Assembly: GCA_038900335.1 (NCBI GenBank)
Contig: JBBMRB010000005.1
Span: 1-64,000 of the forward strand
Reading direction: 5' to 3'
Length of the DNA stretch: 64,000 nucleotides
Origin: Rs1 sp038900335
GTDB lineage: Bacteria > Pseudomonadota > Gammaproteobacteria > Pseudomonadales > Balneatricaceae
Below, piece by piece: positions 53,554 to 62,487 of this stretch. Under the pieces are notes generated by a model that did no database searches, was not told the origin of the DNA, and saw only the letters and a list, made by a program, of their open reading frames with translations. The translations under genes were made by a program, and so were the position numbers. How positions within the stretch are numbered: the first letter of the stretch is position 1; each line of letters opens with the position of its first letter.

Positions 53554-54788
53554 ATGACTCCCTGCTCTATATGCGCCGCTAGTTGCTGCTCGCTTAAACC
53601 TAGTAACTCAACATATATTTTGTTGTTGTGGGCACCAATTGCAGCACCAGGCCAGTTAACTTTTGAAGTTTGGCCAACAAATTTAGGTACGATACCTGGG
53701 TGTGTCACTTCGCCAAAACGTGGGTCTTGCACTTGCATGATCATATCGCGCGCAATGTAATGGGGGTCTTTCGCACAATCTTCGATATTGAATAACCTGC
53801 CTGCGGGAATGTCGTTGTCTAATAACAGTTTTTCTGCATCGGCGGCATTTTGGGTCAGAGTCCAGTTTTCGATTAAGTTATCGAGCATGGGGGCATTGGC
53901 AACACGTTTAGGGTTAGAGTCATATTTATCACTAAGTGCCAGCTCAGGGCGGCCGATAATTTGGCACAGACGCTTAAAAATTTTATCGCCATTAGCGCCA
54001 ATAGCTAACCATAATCCATCGGCGCAGCGGTAGGTGTTTGATGGAGCAGCGGTAGGTATTGCAGAGCCTGTTGGTTGTCTTACAGCGCCAAATTGACCGT
54101 ATTCTGGTAACGAGCCTTCCAGTAAGCTAAACACCGATTCATACAGGGCAACATCGACTTCTCGGCCAAGGCCTGAGCCTGCCACATCGCGCTCATAGAC
54201 TGCACTGAGTGCGCCAATAACGCCGAACATACCGGCAAGGGTATCGCCTAAACTGACGCCTGTTCTGACAGGGGCTAGATCGCTGACTTCAGCTGGGTAA
54301 CCGGTTAAATGTCGCAAGCCGCCAAAGGCTTCACCAATCGAGCCAAAAGAGACGCGATCACGGTAGGGGCCGCTTTGGCCATAACCTGAGATATGGACCA
54401 AAATAACCCGTGGGTTAAGTTGCTGCATTCTGTCATAGCTTAAACCCCATTTGGCCAGTTGCCCTGGGCGAAAGTTCTCGACTACGATATCTGCTTTTTC
54501 GATAAGCTGTTCGGCTAAAGTGATGCCACCATCCGCTTTTAAATTTAAGGTAATACAGTGCTTGTTACGACCGTGTACTGACCACCAAAGCGTGTGTCCA
54601 TTAGTATCCATGCCCCAGCTTCTGACGGGATCACCGCTGCCAGGGGGTTCTACTTTAATGATTGTTGCGCCTAAGTCAGCCATAAGTCTAGTGCAGTGTG
54701 GTGCTGCAATAAAATGACCGAGTTCCAATACTGTTAAGCCCTCTAGAGGTTTAGCATTAGTATTAGCTGACTGTTGTTGTTCACTCAT
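53550..54788 (-). CDS. Class III CoA-transferase (CaiB/BaiF family)
   Basis: A 412-residue CaiB/BaiF (formyl-CoA transferase type) enzyme that would move CoA from a donor such as succinyl-CoA to the acid taken up. Seen are PLEGLTVLELGHFIAAPHCTRLMADLGA, VKVEPPG-like IIKVEPPGSGDPVR, WWSVHGRNKHCITLNLK and VVENFRPGQLAKWG. The active-site segment is REVDVALYESVF (about 209-220). By eye a glutamate sits where formyl-CoA transferase has its aspartate, a point that needs alignment. It is the first gene of the operon, downstream of the sigma-54 promoter at 54898. Confidence 0.9.
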   Translation of the reverse strand: MSEQQQSANTNAKPLEGLTVLELGHFIAAPHCTRLMADLGATIIKVEPPGSGDPVRSWGMDTNGHTLWWSVHGRNKHCITLNLKADGGITLAEQLIEKADIVVENFRPGQLAKWGLSYDRMQQLNPRVILVHISGYGQSGPYRDRVSFGSIGEAFGGLRHLTGYPAEVSDLAPVRTGVSLGDTLAGMFGVIGALSAVYERDVAGSGLGREVDVALYESVFSLLEGSLPEYGQFGAVRQPTGSAIPTAAPSNTYRCADGLWLAIGANGDKIFKRLCQIIGRPELALSDKYDSNPKRVANAPMLDNLIENWTLTQNAADAEKLLLDNDIPAGRLFNIEDCAKDPHYIARDMIMQVQDPRFGEVTHPGIVPKFVGQTSKVNWPGAAIGAHNNKIYVELLGLSEQQLAAHIEQGVI

Positions 54789-54897
54789 ATTGTCTCCGAC
54801 AAGGTTTAATCGAGCTAAATGTAATATTAAAAGTGGTTAAAAATCACTTTAGCTTTTATGTGTTTTCATTTTTATTTTTGCGATTGTGCTGATACAT

Positions 54898-54913
54898 AGC
54901 AGAAATCGAGCCA
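54898..54913 (-). promoter_or_regulatory. Sigma-54 promoter (-24/-12) of the CoA-transferase operon
   Basis: The minus strand reads TGGCTCG-ATTT-CTGCT. The GG and GC dinucleotides are exactly ten bases apart, against the consensus TGGCACG-N4-TTGCW. It lies 110 bp upstream of the CoA-transferase start and faces it. The sigma-54 activator encoded divergently supports the assignment. Confidence 0.75.
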
Positions 54914-54924
54914 TTAATTTTATT

Positions 54925-54938
54925 TTGTTTTAAAACAA
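54925..54938. promoter_or_regulatory. Activator-site candidate 1 (TTGTTTTAAAACAA)
   Basis: Perfect 14-bp palindrome just upstream of the -24 box. Its half-site TTGTTT resembles that of the palindrome at 55020. It is close to the promoter and might instead modulate the divergent regulator gene. Confidence 0.5.
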
Positions 54939-54990
54939 TTGGTTATATTAATTTTGCTGTGTTGTTATAAATACTGTGTATTTAAAGTGA

Positions 54991-55036
54991 AACACTATTT
55001 GTGTTGTTTTATTAATACGTGTTTCATTTTGAAACA
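54991..55036. promoter_or_regulatory. Activator-site candidates 2 and 3 (enhancer for the sigma-54 promoter)
   Basis: TGTTTCA-TTT-TGAAACA (55020-55036) is a perfect palindrome with 7-bp arms. A weaker AACAC-TATTT-GTGTT (54991-55005) lies next to it, with a further TGAAACA half-site overlapping. They sit about 80-125 bp upstream of the -24 element, the usual distance for sigma-54 enhancer sites. Confidence 0.6.
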
Positions 55037-55082
55037 ATTGTGAGATACTGCTGGATTCTTTAAGCGATGCAGGCTGCTATCA

Positions 55083-57014
55083 GTGTCTATAAAACTAGCT
55101 ATTATTTCTCAGGCGCGACTGAGTAAGTTGTTGAAAATTGAATTACAGCAAAATCACTGGCAAGCACAGTTTGAATTGCATGAGTACATTGCCGAGCAGC
55201 ATGCTGAAAAATTGCTACAGCTCGATAAACGACGTGATATAGAAGTGATTGTGGCAGGTGGTGGCAACGCTGCCATGATAGAGGCAATGCACTTACAAAC
55301 ACCGTTGGTTAAAATTCAAATATCGGGTTTTGATATCATGCAGGCGCTTTGGCGCGCCCAGCGTTTAGGCACTAAAGCGGTGTTTATTAACTATATAGAG
55401 CCGATTGCGCAATTAGAGCGCTATGCTAGCCTTTTCAATATTGAAGTTGAGCAATATACCTTTAATAGTGTTGAACAAGCGATAGATACGGTGCTCAGTG
55501 TCGTTAGACATAAAGGCAGTGTGATTATTGGTGCCAGCCATGTCTGCGATATTGCAGAGTCGATGCAGGCGAAAAGCGTGTTTATCTACTCACAAGATGC
55601 GATAAATCAAGCGCTAACCTCTGCTCAACAATTGGCGTTGTCGCTGCACGGTGAGCGTGTTAAAAGAGAAAAATTAGAGGCTATTTTACACTCTGTACAC
55701 GATGGTATTATTTATATTGACGGCGATGCGAAAGTAGAAGAGTTTAACCCAGCAGCTGAGGAAATTCTGGGTTTAAAAGCCAGTGATGTTATTAGCCAGC
55801 CGATTAATAAAGTGATTCCTAATTCAGGGTTAGAGAGTGTTTTTCTCTCAGAAAAGTCGCAATATAATCAGTTGCTAAATGTTGGAAAAACACAGATTTT
55901 AGCGAATAGAATTGCGGTGTTTAATCAGGGCAAACTCATTGGCGCTGTCGCTTCATTTCAAGATGTTAAAACGGTACAAAAAGCGGAGCAGAGCCTGCGT
56001 ATAAAAAGCTACGATAAGGGACTGTTAGCTAAGCGCTCACTAGATGATTTTTTGGGTGATAGCGCAAAAGTAAAAAAACTGCTAACCCTTGCTAAACACT
56101 TTTCTGGTACTGATGCGAGTATCTTAATACAGGGTGAAACAGGAACCGGAAAAGAGCTCATAGCGCAAGGTGTGCATTTAGCAAGCTTGCGTGCAGAGGG
56201 GCCTTTCGTTGCTATTAACTGTGCCTCTATTCCCGAGAATTTACTTGAGAGTACTTTGTTTGGCTATGATGAAGGTGCTTTTACAGGGGCTCATAAAAGC
56301 GGTAAGAGCGGCCTGTTCGAGCTGGCAAATAATGGCACTATTTTTTTAGACGAAATAGGCGAGTTACCGTTTGCTTTGCAAGGGCGGTTGTTGCGGGTTT
56401 TGCAGGAAAAGCAAATCATGCGCTTGGGCTCAGATAGCGTGTTAAATATCAATGTGCGAGTGATTGCTGCGACTAATAGAAATTTAATGTCGATGGTGGC
56501 CGATCAAAGCTTTAAAGAGGATTTGTACTATCGTTTAAATGTGCTCAATTTAACATTGCCAGCACTTAGAGAGCGACGCGATGACATTCCTTTATTCATC
56601 AATCATTTTTTTAAGCAGCATAAAATAAGCGTCAATCAATATAGCGGCTTGCTGGTCGATACTATGCCCTCATTACTGAGCTATGCTTGGCCTGGTAATA
56701 TCAGGGAGTTGGAAAATTTAGTGCAAAGGCTCGCGATCATGTTGCAAGCTAATATGGATTTAGCGGATATCGAACAAGAGTTAGCGAATAGTGTCGGCGT
56801 TAATAATATCGCTAATATCGATAGCAGTGCCGATGTTGTTGTAGATGTAAGTGTTAAAGATAGCGATATTAATAACAGCGCGCAGTTGACAGTAAAACAA
56901 TTGGAGTATCATCACTTACAAGCGGTGTTAGCGGATTCTAATAATAATCACAGTGTGGCTGCAAAAAGACTGGGGATTAGCCGTAGTACCTTATGGCGAA
57001 AGCTAAAAAGTTAA
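55083..57014 (+). CDS. PrpR-type sigma-54-dependent transcriptional activator
   Basis: A 643-residue enhancer-binding protein. It has a PrpR_N-type sensor (about 1-180: IEVIVAGGGNAAMIEA, TPLVKIQISGFDIMQAL) and a PAS domain (about 200-310). The AAA+ core has Walker A GETGTGKE near 352, the sigma-54 contact GAFTGA near 398 and FLDEIGELP. A C-terminal Fis-type helix-turn-helix closes it (HSVAAKRLGISRSTLWRKLK). It starts with GTG 55083. PrpR_N domains sense small carboxylic acids or their derivatives. The divergent CoA-transferase operon is the obvious target. The true propionate genes prpBCD are not here, so it is not called prpR. Confidence 0.9.
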   Translation: MSIKLAIISQARLSKLLKIELQQNHWQAQFELHEYIAEQHAEKLLQLDKRRDIEVIVAGGGNAAMIEAMHLQTPLVKIQISGFDIMQALWRAQRLGTKAVFINYIEPIAQLERYASLFNIEVEQYTFNSVEQAIDTVLSVVRHKGSVIIGASHVCDIAESMQAKSVFIYSQDAINQALTSAQQLALSLHGERVKREKLEAILHSVHDGIIYIDGDAKVEEFNPAAEEILGLKASDVISQPINKVIPNSGLESVFLSEKSQYNQLLNVGKTQILANRIAVFNQGKLIGAVASFQDVKTVQKAEQSLRIKSYDKGLLAKRSLDDFLGDSAKVKKLLTLAKHFSGTDASILIQGETGTGKELIAQGVHLASLRAEGPFVAINCASIPENLLESTLFGYDEGAFTGAHKSGKSGLFELANNGTIFLDEIGELPFALQGRLLRVLQEKQIMRLGSDSVLNINVRVIAATNRNLMSMVADQSFKEDLYYRLNVLNLTLPALRERRDDIPLFINHFFKQHKISVNQYSGLLVDTMPSLLSYAWPGNIRELENLVQRLAIMLQANMDLADIEQELANSVGVNNIANIDSSADVVVDVSVKDSDINNSAQLTVKQLEYHHLQAVLADSNNNHSVAAKRLGISRSTLWRKLKS

Positions 57015-57100
57015 AGAGTTGATAAATGAAGAAGCTTGTAGATCACAATAATATGACGCGCTATTACTACTAAAACTATCACTGCTAATACAAACAGCTA

Positions 57101-57134
57101 CTCCAAACAACCAATAAAAACGAGTTGTTTGGAG
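57101..57134. terminator. Inverted repeat between the sigma-54 regulator and the second dctM
   Basis: CTCCAAACAAC/GTTGTTTGGAG, 11 bp, with a 12-base loop between convergent genes. No T-run is present on the plus strand. It is the likely shared 3' end. Confidence 0.5.
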
Positions 57135-57154
57135 CGAGCAGGGTTGTTATTACG

Positions 57155-58477
57155 CTAATTCATTACTTTATTAGGCAGCCAGAGTACTATCTCTGGAAAA
57201 ACCATACACAGAATAAGCACGCAAAGATTGAGCATAATAAAAGGAGTGACCGAGCGATATATTTCACCCATAGTGACACCTTTTGGAGCAATACCTTTGA
57301 GATAAAATAGAGCGAAACCGTAAGGTGGTGTTTGCACCGCAATCAGAATATTGATAATCATTAAGACACCAAACCAGATTGGATCATAACCTAGGGATAC
57401 TGCAATTGGTGTAAACAGAGGGGCACACATCAATACAATGATAAACTCATCAATGATGAAGCCCAACAATAGCATAATGATTTGGAACATGATGATGATC
57501 ATGATAGGTGGTAAATCAAGTTGTGCTGTGAAATCAGCCACCATGCTTTGTACGCCCATCAGCAAATGAAAATTACTGAAAATAGAAGCACCAAATATAA
57601 TCCACATCGCAACGCTAACAAGGATACCTGTTTGTAAGCCGGCCTCGACAAACATGCGCACTTTAAAACGCTTGAACATAATAGCCAGTAAAATGGCGCC
57701 CACGACCCCAATAGCACCAGATTCAGTTGGTGTGGCAATACCGGTAATAATACTGCCTAATACCGCGACAATTAATAACATAGCGAATAAGCCATCACGA
57801 GCTGTGATGAATTTTTGCTTAGGTGTCATTGTAGGTTGTAGGTCTAGCTCGTTATTTAATGGAGCGCGCTCAGGGTTTAGCTTGCAGCTGATAATGACAT
57901 AAGCTATCAGGGCTGCAACGGTTAATAGTGCAGGTATCATCGCCCCTAGAAACATACGGCCAATAGAGTTTTGTGTTGAAGCTGCAAACATAATCATCGG
58001 AATACTTGGCGGTATTAAAATACCCAGGCCGCCGCCTGCCATTATAACGCCAAGGGCTAGTTGTTTGTTATAGCCACGCTCAAGCATCGGCTTAAGTGCG
58101 ATACTGCCAGAGGTCATAATACCGGCACCAATGATACCAACCATCGCACCAATCATTGAGCAAACGCCAATCACACTGATGGCAAGTGAGCCACGTATAC
58201 GTCCTATTAGCATTTGACTAAAATTAAACATAGCATCGCCTATGCCCGATTTAGTCAAAAGCTGACCCATATATATGTAAAGCGGGATAGCGAGTAAAAT
58301 GAAACTGAAGTATGTTGATTCCAATGTCGTTGGAATGACGTTGAAGATACCATCTCCCCAAGTCATGTAGCCTACCGCCATTGCGATACCACCAAGTGCT
58401 AAACCAACCGGTGCGCCCAGTGCAAAAAATATTAATATACAGCATAACAACACTGCAGTAAGTAGCTCAATGCCCAT
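57155..58477 (-). CDS. TRAP transporter large permease subunit (second system)
   Basis: A 440-residue DctM-family protein: FFALGAPVGLALGGIAMAVGY, AIPLYIYMGQLLTKSGIGDAMF, GIMTSGSIALKPML, GGGLGILIPPSIPMIMF and ATPTESGAIG, with a late QTPPYGFALFYLKGIAP. ATG 58477 has AGGAG seven bases upstream; GTG 58480 is the alternative. It overlaps dctQ by about 11 nt. It is more similar in layout to the longer DctM proteins of sugar-acid or keto-acid systems, but the substrate cannot be read from sequence. Confidence 0.9.
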   Translation of the reverse strand: MGIELLTAVLLCCILIFFALGAPVGLALGGIAMAVGYMTWGDGIFNVIPTTLESTYFSFILLAIPLYIYMGQLLTKSGIGDAMFNFSQMLIGRIRGSLAISVIGVCSMIGAMVGIIGAGIMTSGSIALKPMLERGYNKQLALGVIMAGGGLGILIPPSIPMIMFAASTQNSIGRMFLGAMIPALLTVAALIAYVIISCKLNPERAPLNNELDLQPTMTPKQKFITARDGLFAMLLIVAVLGSIITGIATPTESGAIGVVGAILLAIMFKRFKVRMFVEAGLQTGILVSVAMWIIFGASIFSNFHLLMGVQSMVADFTAQLDLPPIMIIIMFQIIMLLLGFIIDEFIIVLMCAPLFTPIAVSLGYDPIWFGVLMIINILIAVQTPPYGFALFYLKGIAPKGVTMGEIYRSVTPFIMLNLCVLILCMVFPEIVLWLPNKVMN

Positions 58478-59009
58478 CACTATGCTCCTGTGGCAGTATC
58501 ATTTGGTTTGTAATTATAAAGTATATTTCTTGAATCAGATCTCGCCCTAACTGTGCAATAAACAGTGAACAGGCTACTATCATCATGATCCAAAAATGGA
58601 ACATTGGTGGGGCCCATTCACTTTGACGGCGGTAGTCGAATTCGATAGCTTCTTCGTATTTACCTAGGCTCATCGAAATAATGATCAGTAGAAAGAAAAT
58701 GCCAAGTGAGTAAGTAATCAAGTTAAAAACACTGCGTATTTTAGGTGACATACGGTTGTAAAGAATATCGACATTAATATGTGCGCGTTTTTGTTGGGCA
58801 TAAGCTCCACCTAATGCGGCTATATAACCAAATAGGAAGAGAGAAAGATCGAAAGCCCATATGGTCGGACTATCTAATATGTAGCGTGAAAAAACTTCAA
58901 AGGCGACGATAAAGGCAAGAAATGGCATTAACAGTGCTGCCGTTTTTCCGGTGATCATCACAATCTTATCAATCGCTATGCATATTTTTTGCAGGAATAT
59001 TGTTAGCAT
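58467..59009 (-). CDS. TRAP transporter small permease subunit (second system)
   Basis: A 180-residue DctQ-type protein with four helices (AALLMPFLAFIVAFEVFSRYIL, SPTIWAFDLSLFLFGYIAALGG). The start is ATG 59009, because AGGAT lies seven bases upstream on the minus strand and the family begins here. The seven extra codons of the longer frame include no ribosome site. Positioned between dctP and dctM. Confidence 0.85.
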   Translation of the reverse strand: MLTIFLQKICIAIDKIVMITGKTAALLMPFLAFIVAFEVFSRYILDSPTIWAFDLSLFLFGYIAALGGAYAQQKRAHINVDILYNRMSPKIRSVFNLITYSLGIFFLLIIISMSLGKYEEAIEFDYRRQSEWAPPMFHFWIMMIVACSLFIAQLGRDLIQEIYFIITNQMILPQEHSDGH

Positions 59010-59028
59010 TTTGGCATCCTGTACAAGC

Positions 59029-59055
59029 AAAAAAGGTGATCAAATGACCACCTTT
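59029..59055 (-). terminator. Terminator-like hairpin after the second dctP
   Basis: On the minus strand AAAGGTG/CACCTTT with a ten-base loop runs into T6, in the gap between dctP and dctQ. As with the first TRAP set, this would raise the binding protein above the permease. Confidence 0.65.
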
Positions 59056-59071
59056 ATTTTTTAAACGAAAA

Positions 59072-60085
59072 TTACTTAGTGTTACGTAGAATGTCGATTA
59101 GCTGCTTAGAATATTTATCTTTAGCGGCGTATTCATCAAATAGACCAGCGCCAGCTTCTGCCCATGCCGCACGATCTGCATCACTTGGTTCAGCGCTCCA
59201 TAGAAGACCTTTCTCTTGCATTTGAGTCACAGCTTCTGATTCCCACTGTTGTGACAAACGAAGTTGATCTTCAGCGTGTTGCTCCGTTGCTTTACGCACG
59301 GCTACTTGCAAATCTTCAGGAAGTTTTTTCCAAGCGCTACGGTTAACAACGATAGGCAATACTTGAGCACCAGCTAGTGGTAAACGATACATATACTTGG
59401 CTACTTCAACGTGATTGCCATCGCGATGATCTATCATGTTTGAGCCGATAGAGCCGTCTATAACACCTGTTGCAAGTGAGGTATAAATTTCACTCCAAGC
59501 AAGGGATACAGGTGAGGCACCTAAGTTACGTAAGAATTTACCATAAGCACCAGGGGCGCGAATTTTTAAACCTTTAAAATCCGCAACTGAGTTAATTGGC
59601 GTTTTAGTAATAATATAAACAGGTGGTTGGATGTACGGTTCTAACCAAGTAAGCCCTTGAGATCCGTATGCTTGAGTTAGTACTTTGCCCCAGCCCTTGT
59701 CGTGGAATAACGCTTTTAATTCAGCAGGGTCATTAGTGCCACCAGGAAGTCCTATTTCAACAACACCAGCGGGTAATTCACCTGCATGCATTGATTGAAA
59801 AGGTGCGCCCATCGTTACAAGACCTGACTTAACAGCACCTAATAAACCGCTAGTACCGACGCCTTCACCAGAGTAAAGAACTTGTACTTTGATTTTACCA
59901 TCGGTGGCGGTCTCTATATTTTTCGCTAGGCTTTCATATACTTCACCAAAAGCAGTACCACGACCATAAAGGTTGCTAAAGCGCCAGTTATACTCAGCAG
60001 CATATATATCCGCCGCACCAATAGATAGCGATAGTCCAAGGGCGATAACAGAACAATTGAGCTTGTTTTTTATTGATTTTATCAT
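59072..60085 (-). CDS. TRAP transporter solute-binding protein (second system)
   Basis: Binding protein of 337 residues from ATG 60085. This start gives a proper signal peptide (KNKLNCSVIALGLSLSIGAADIYAAE); the frame runs 38 codons further upstream but without signal-peptide logic. DctP-fold blocks are YNWRFSNLYGRGTAFGEVYESLAKNI, KIKVQVLYSGEGVG, LKIRAPGAYGKFLRNLGASPVSLAWSE and YTSLATGVIDGSIGS. The family arginine is probably in KIRAPG. It is divergent from a LysR regulator. Likely ligand: an organic acid, unspecified. Confidence 0.88.
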   Translation of the reverse strand: MIKSIKNKLNCSVIALGLSLSIGAADIYAAEYNWRFSNLYGRGTAFGEVYESLAKNIETATDGKIKVQVLYSGEGVGTSGLLGAVKSGLVTMGAPFQSMHAGELPAGVVEIGLPGGTNDPAELKALFHDKGWGKVLTQAYGSQGLTWLEPYIQPPVYIITKTPINSVADFKGLKIRAPGAYGKFLRNLGASPVSLAWSEIYTSLATGVIDGSIGSNMIDHRDGNHVEVAKYMYRLPLAGAQVLPIVVNRSAWKKLPEDLQVAVRKATEQHAEDQLRLSQQWESEAVTQMQEKGLLWSAEPSDADRAAWAEAGAGLFDEYAAKDKYSKQLIDILRNTK

Positions 60086-60328
60086 TTTATATACTCGTGA
60101 AAATTGAATAGTGTTTGGTGAGAGGATTAGCAGATAATCTTCAATATAGATTTCGATCCCATTATTTATAAATAAGGAGGCCTTTATCGTATCAAACATT
60201 TTTGTGCGTTCAATCTATTCATCTCTACTTAAACGTTTGCTTTTTATTACGTATTAAGGTTTTTACTACTATCTTTTCAAAATAATGAGATTACTATGCT
60301 TTTTTTCTTAATCATTCACAGAGAAGCT

Positions 60329-61267
60329 ATGCAGTATTTATCATTAGGCCAGATTGGCGATGCAGAAATTAAGCAACTCAAAATATTCAAGACAGTCGTT
60401 GAGTGCGGTGGGTTTTCAGCGGCAGAAACCGAGCTAAATATTTGTCGTCCTACGATCAGCAGCCATATAGCTAAATTAGAATCTCGTTTAAATTTAAGGT
60501 TGTGTAACCGCGGGCGCGCTGGTTTCTCTATGACTGAGGAGGGTTATGTAGTCTATGATCAAACGAATCAGTTACTTGATCATTTAGAGCTATTTCGAAA
60601 CACTATTAATAACTTAGGTGAGCACCCTGCTGGGCAATTAAAAATAGCGCTTAGTGATTCATTTAGTAATGATCCGCGTTGTCAGTTGCCTAGTATTTAT
60701 CGCAGGTTTTGTGCCTTTGCACCTGAAGTGCAGCTCAAAGTTGAAGTAGAACAAATGGCACGTATGGAAAACCAAGTGTTGAACGAAAAGCTAGACCTTG
60801 CATTTATTCCATACCATAGACACTTAGCTGGTTTGAACTATTTACATTTGTTTAGTGATGAGCACTATATTTACTGTGCTAAAGAGCATCCATTATTTGC
60901 CTTGCAAGATGATGAGATTACAGAGCAAATGATAAACAGTGCTAAGCTGATTCATGCGGGGTTAAAGCCGCACGATAAAATTTCTCATTTATTAAAGGAT
61001 ATGAATTTAGCAGGATATTCTTATCATTACGAAACACGCATAGCGATGGTGATGTCCGGTGAGTTTATTTGTTTTTTACCTAAAGAAATCGCGAGGCCGT
61101 ATGTCGATTCAGGTGAGTTAAAAGCGATTGTTAGCGACACTAAACATTTTACTTTAGGTGTTGCCCTGATTAGTAAAAAAACAATGCAGCCTAACCGAGC
61201 TAAAGACCTATTTTTGAAGGCCATAAAAGAAGTATTTACGCATGCCAATACCAGCGCACCTTATTAG
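60329..61267 (+). CDS. LysR-family regulator next to the second TRAP operon
   Basis: A 312-residue LysR protein. The winged helix lies near 10-70 (LKIFKTVVECGGFSAAETELNI, RPTISSHIAKLESRLNLRL), with the effector domain after residue 95. ATG 60329 follows AGAGAAG and gives the standard N-terminus; the frame from 60296 is longer without support. It faces away from dctP across 243 bp and probably controls that operon. The effector is unknown. Confidence 0.85.
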   Translation: MQYLSLGQIGDAEIKQLKIFKTVVECGGFSAAETELNICRPTISSHIAKLESRLNLRLCNRGRAGFSMTEEGYVVYDQTNQLLDHLELFRNTINNLGEHPAGQLKIALSDSFSNDPRCQLPSIYRRFCAFAPEVQLKVEVEQMARMENQVLNEKLDLAFIPYHRHLAGLNYLHLFSDEHYIYCAKEHPLFALQDDEITEQMINSAKLIHAGLKPHDKISHLLKDMNLAGYSYHYETRIAMVMSGEFICFLPKEIARPYVDSGELKAIVSDTKHFTLGVALISKKTMQPNRAKDLFLKAIKEVFTHANTSAPY

Positions 61268-61422
61268 GTGTCATTGATAGAGAAGGTCCAGTAGTAAGGC
61301 TAGATATAACTACCTTTGTATAGATAAGAGCATTTAAAAAATTAATCCACTGATAAACGTGTGATAATAGCGCCCTTATTTTCGCGTATCGCGCTATTTT
61401 TATTATAAAGGGGAGTATTTAC

Positions 61423-61755
61423 ATGCATGATTTGTATTACAAGGGGCGTATTCATACGCGACTTAACCATGTGAATGCTGGCTATAAAACCAATAGGGAT
61501 GTAAAGCTTGGCACTGCTGAATCTCCTTTGACGTTAACACTGACTAGTGCCAGTCGAAAAGAAGAAATTGAACTGCTCTTAGCAGAGCATCAGCTAGTGG
61601 CAAATATTAGCATAGATGAAAGTGGTGAAGAAAATATCACTCAGTTGAGTGTGTTGCTCGATAAGCCAAGCCCTGTTGTTTATGAAAAAACACCAGGACG
61701 TAATGATCCTTGTTCATGCGATAGTGGCAAAAAATACAAGAAGTGTTGTGCATAA
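61423..61755 (+). CDS. PBPRA1643-family SEC-C/SWIM metal-binding protein
   Basis: A 110-residue protein ending in the SEC-C zinc motif GRNDPCSCDSGKKYKKCC. The beginning, YYKGRIHTRLNHVNAGYKTNRDVKLG, is the conserved PBPRA1643-type N-terminal part found in marine gammaproteobacteria (Photobacterium, Shewanella and relatives). An AAAGGGGAG site precedes ATG 61423. Function is not established; the SEC-C tail suggests nucleic-acid or SecB-type protein contact. Confidence 0.85.
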   Translation: MHDLYYKGRIHTRLNHVNAGYKTNRDVKLGTAESPLTLTLTSASRKEEIELLLAEHQLVANISIDESGEENITQLSVLLDKPSPVVYEKTPGRNDPCSCDSGKKYKKCCA

Positions 61756-61788
61756 TCTTATATTAATAAAAGCAAAGGCTTATAGCTG

Positions 61789-62487
61789 CTATAAGCCGTT
61801 ATTTTTAAGATCTAATGTTCTTTTGTCATCTTCACCAAAGGTTAAAATGCTGGCTGCTAATGCCTTGTCATAATACTCTTTTGCGATAGCCTGCTGTTCT
61901 TTAAGTTTGTGGATATTTGCAAGTTTTAAATAGTTAGCAATAGTGCCTTCATTGTTAAGCCTTTGGTATTGTAGTCTTGATTGTTGCATACCATCAAACA
62001 TGCCTAAATCTTCTTCTTTTAAGTCTACAATAACACCTAATCTGGTGGTCAGCGCTTTTTCAAAATAATTTTGAGCTTGATTTAGTTGCTCGCTTTGCTC
62101 GGCAATAATGCCTAATTGATAGTAAGTTTTAGCCAAGCTGAATATGTCGATCTTTTTTAACGATTTTTTAATAGCTAAAGATTTGAGATAATAGTTATTC
62201 TCTTCTACGCTATTACCCAGTTGGCGTTGTACTTGTGCTATCTCTTCATATAAATTTGCTAGCTCGATCGTGTTTTTGTTGTTTTCAAGCTCACTGTTCA
62301 CAAGAGTTTCATAATTCGCTAGCGCTGTCTGGTATTCTCCTTCTTGTAAGGACTTTCTTATGGTTATTTGTTCTTTGCTGTCAGTCGCTTGCTGTATAAC
62401 TTCTGGTGCAAACATATTGATTAATAGGGCAGACATTATTAAAGAAATTACGGCGTAAAATATGATGTTTGATTGACGGTTTGTCAT
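61789..62487 (-). CDS. Membrane-anchored TPR protein
   Basis: A 232-residue protein with one N-terminal helix (about 8-28, NIIFYAVISLIMSALLINMF) and a run of tetratricopeptide-like helices. Segments visible are LQEGEYQTALANYETLV, IELANLYEEIAQVQRQLGN, AKTYYQLGIIAEQSEQLNQAQNYFEKAL and YLKLANIHKLKEQQAIAKEYYDKAL. Such proteins act as scaffolds in the periplasm or cytosol. It is convergent with the SEC-C gene and I cannot name a pathway. Confidence 0.75.
   Translation of the reverse strand: MTNRQSNIIFYAVISLIMSALLINMFAPEVIQQATDSKEQITIRKSLQEGEYQTALANYETLVNSELENNKNTIELANLYEEIAQVQRQLGNSVEENNYYLKSLAIKKSLKKIDIFSLAKTYYQLGIIAEQSEQLNQAQNYFEKALTTRLGVIVDLKEEDLGMFDGMQQSRLQYQRLNNEGTIANYLKLANIHKLKEQQAIAKEYYDKALAASILTFGEDDKRTLDLKNNGL

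Noticed and set aside
54864..54900. Alternative sigma-54 element CAGCACAATCGC on the minus strand
   Set aside because: The spacing between the -24-like and -12-like dinucleotides is too short; the nearby TGGCTCG-N4-CTGCT has exact spacing.
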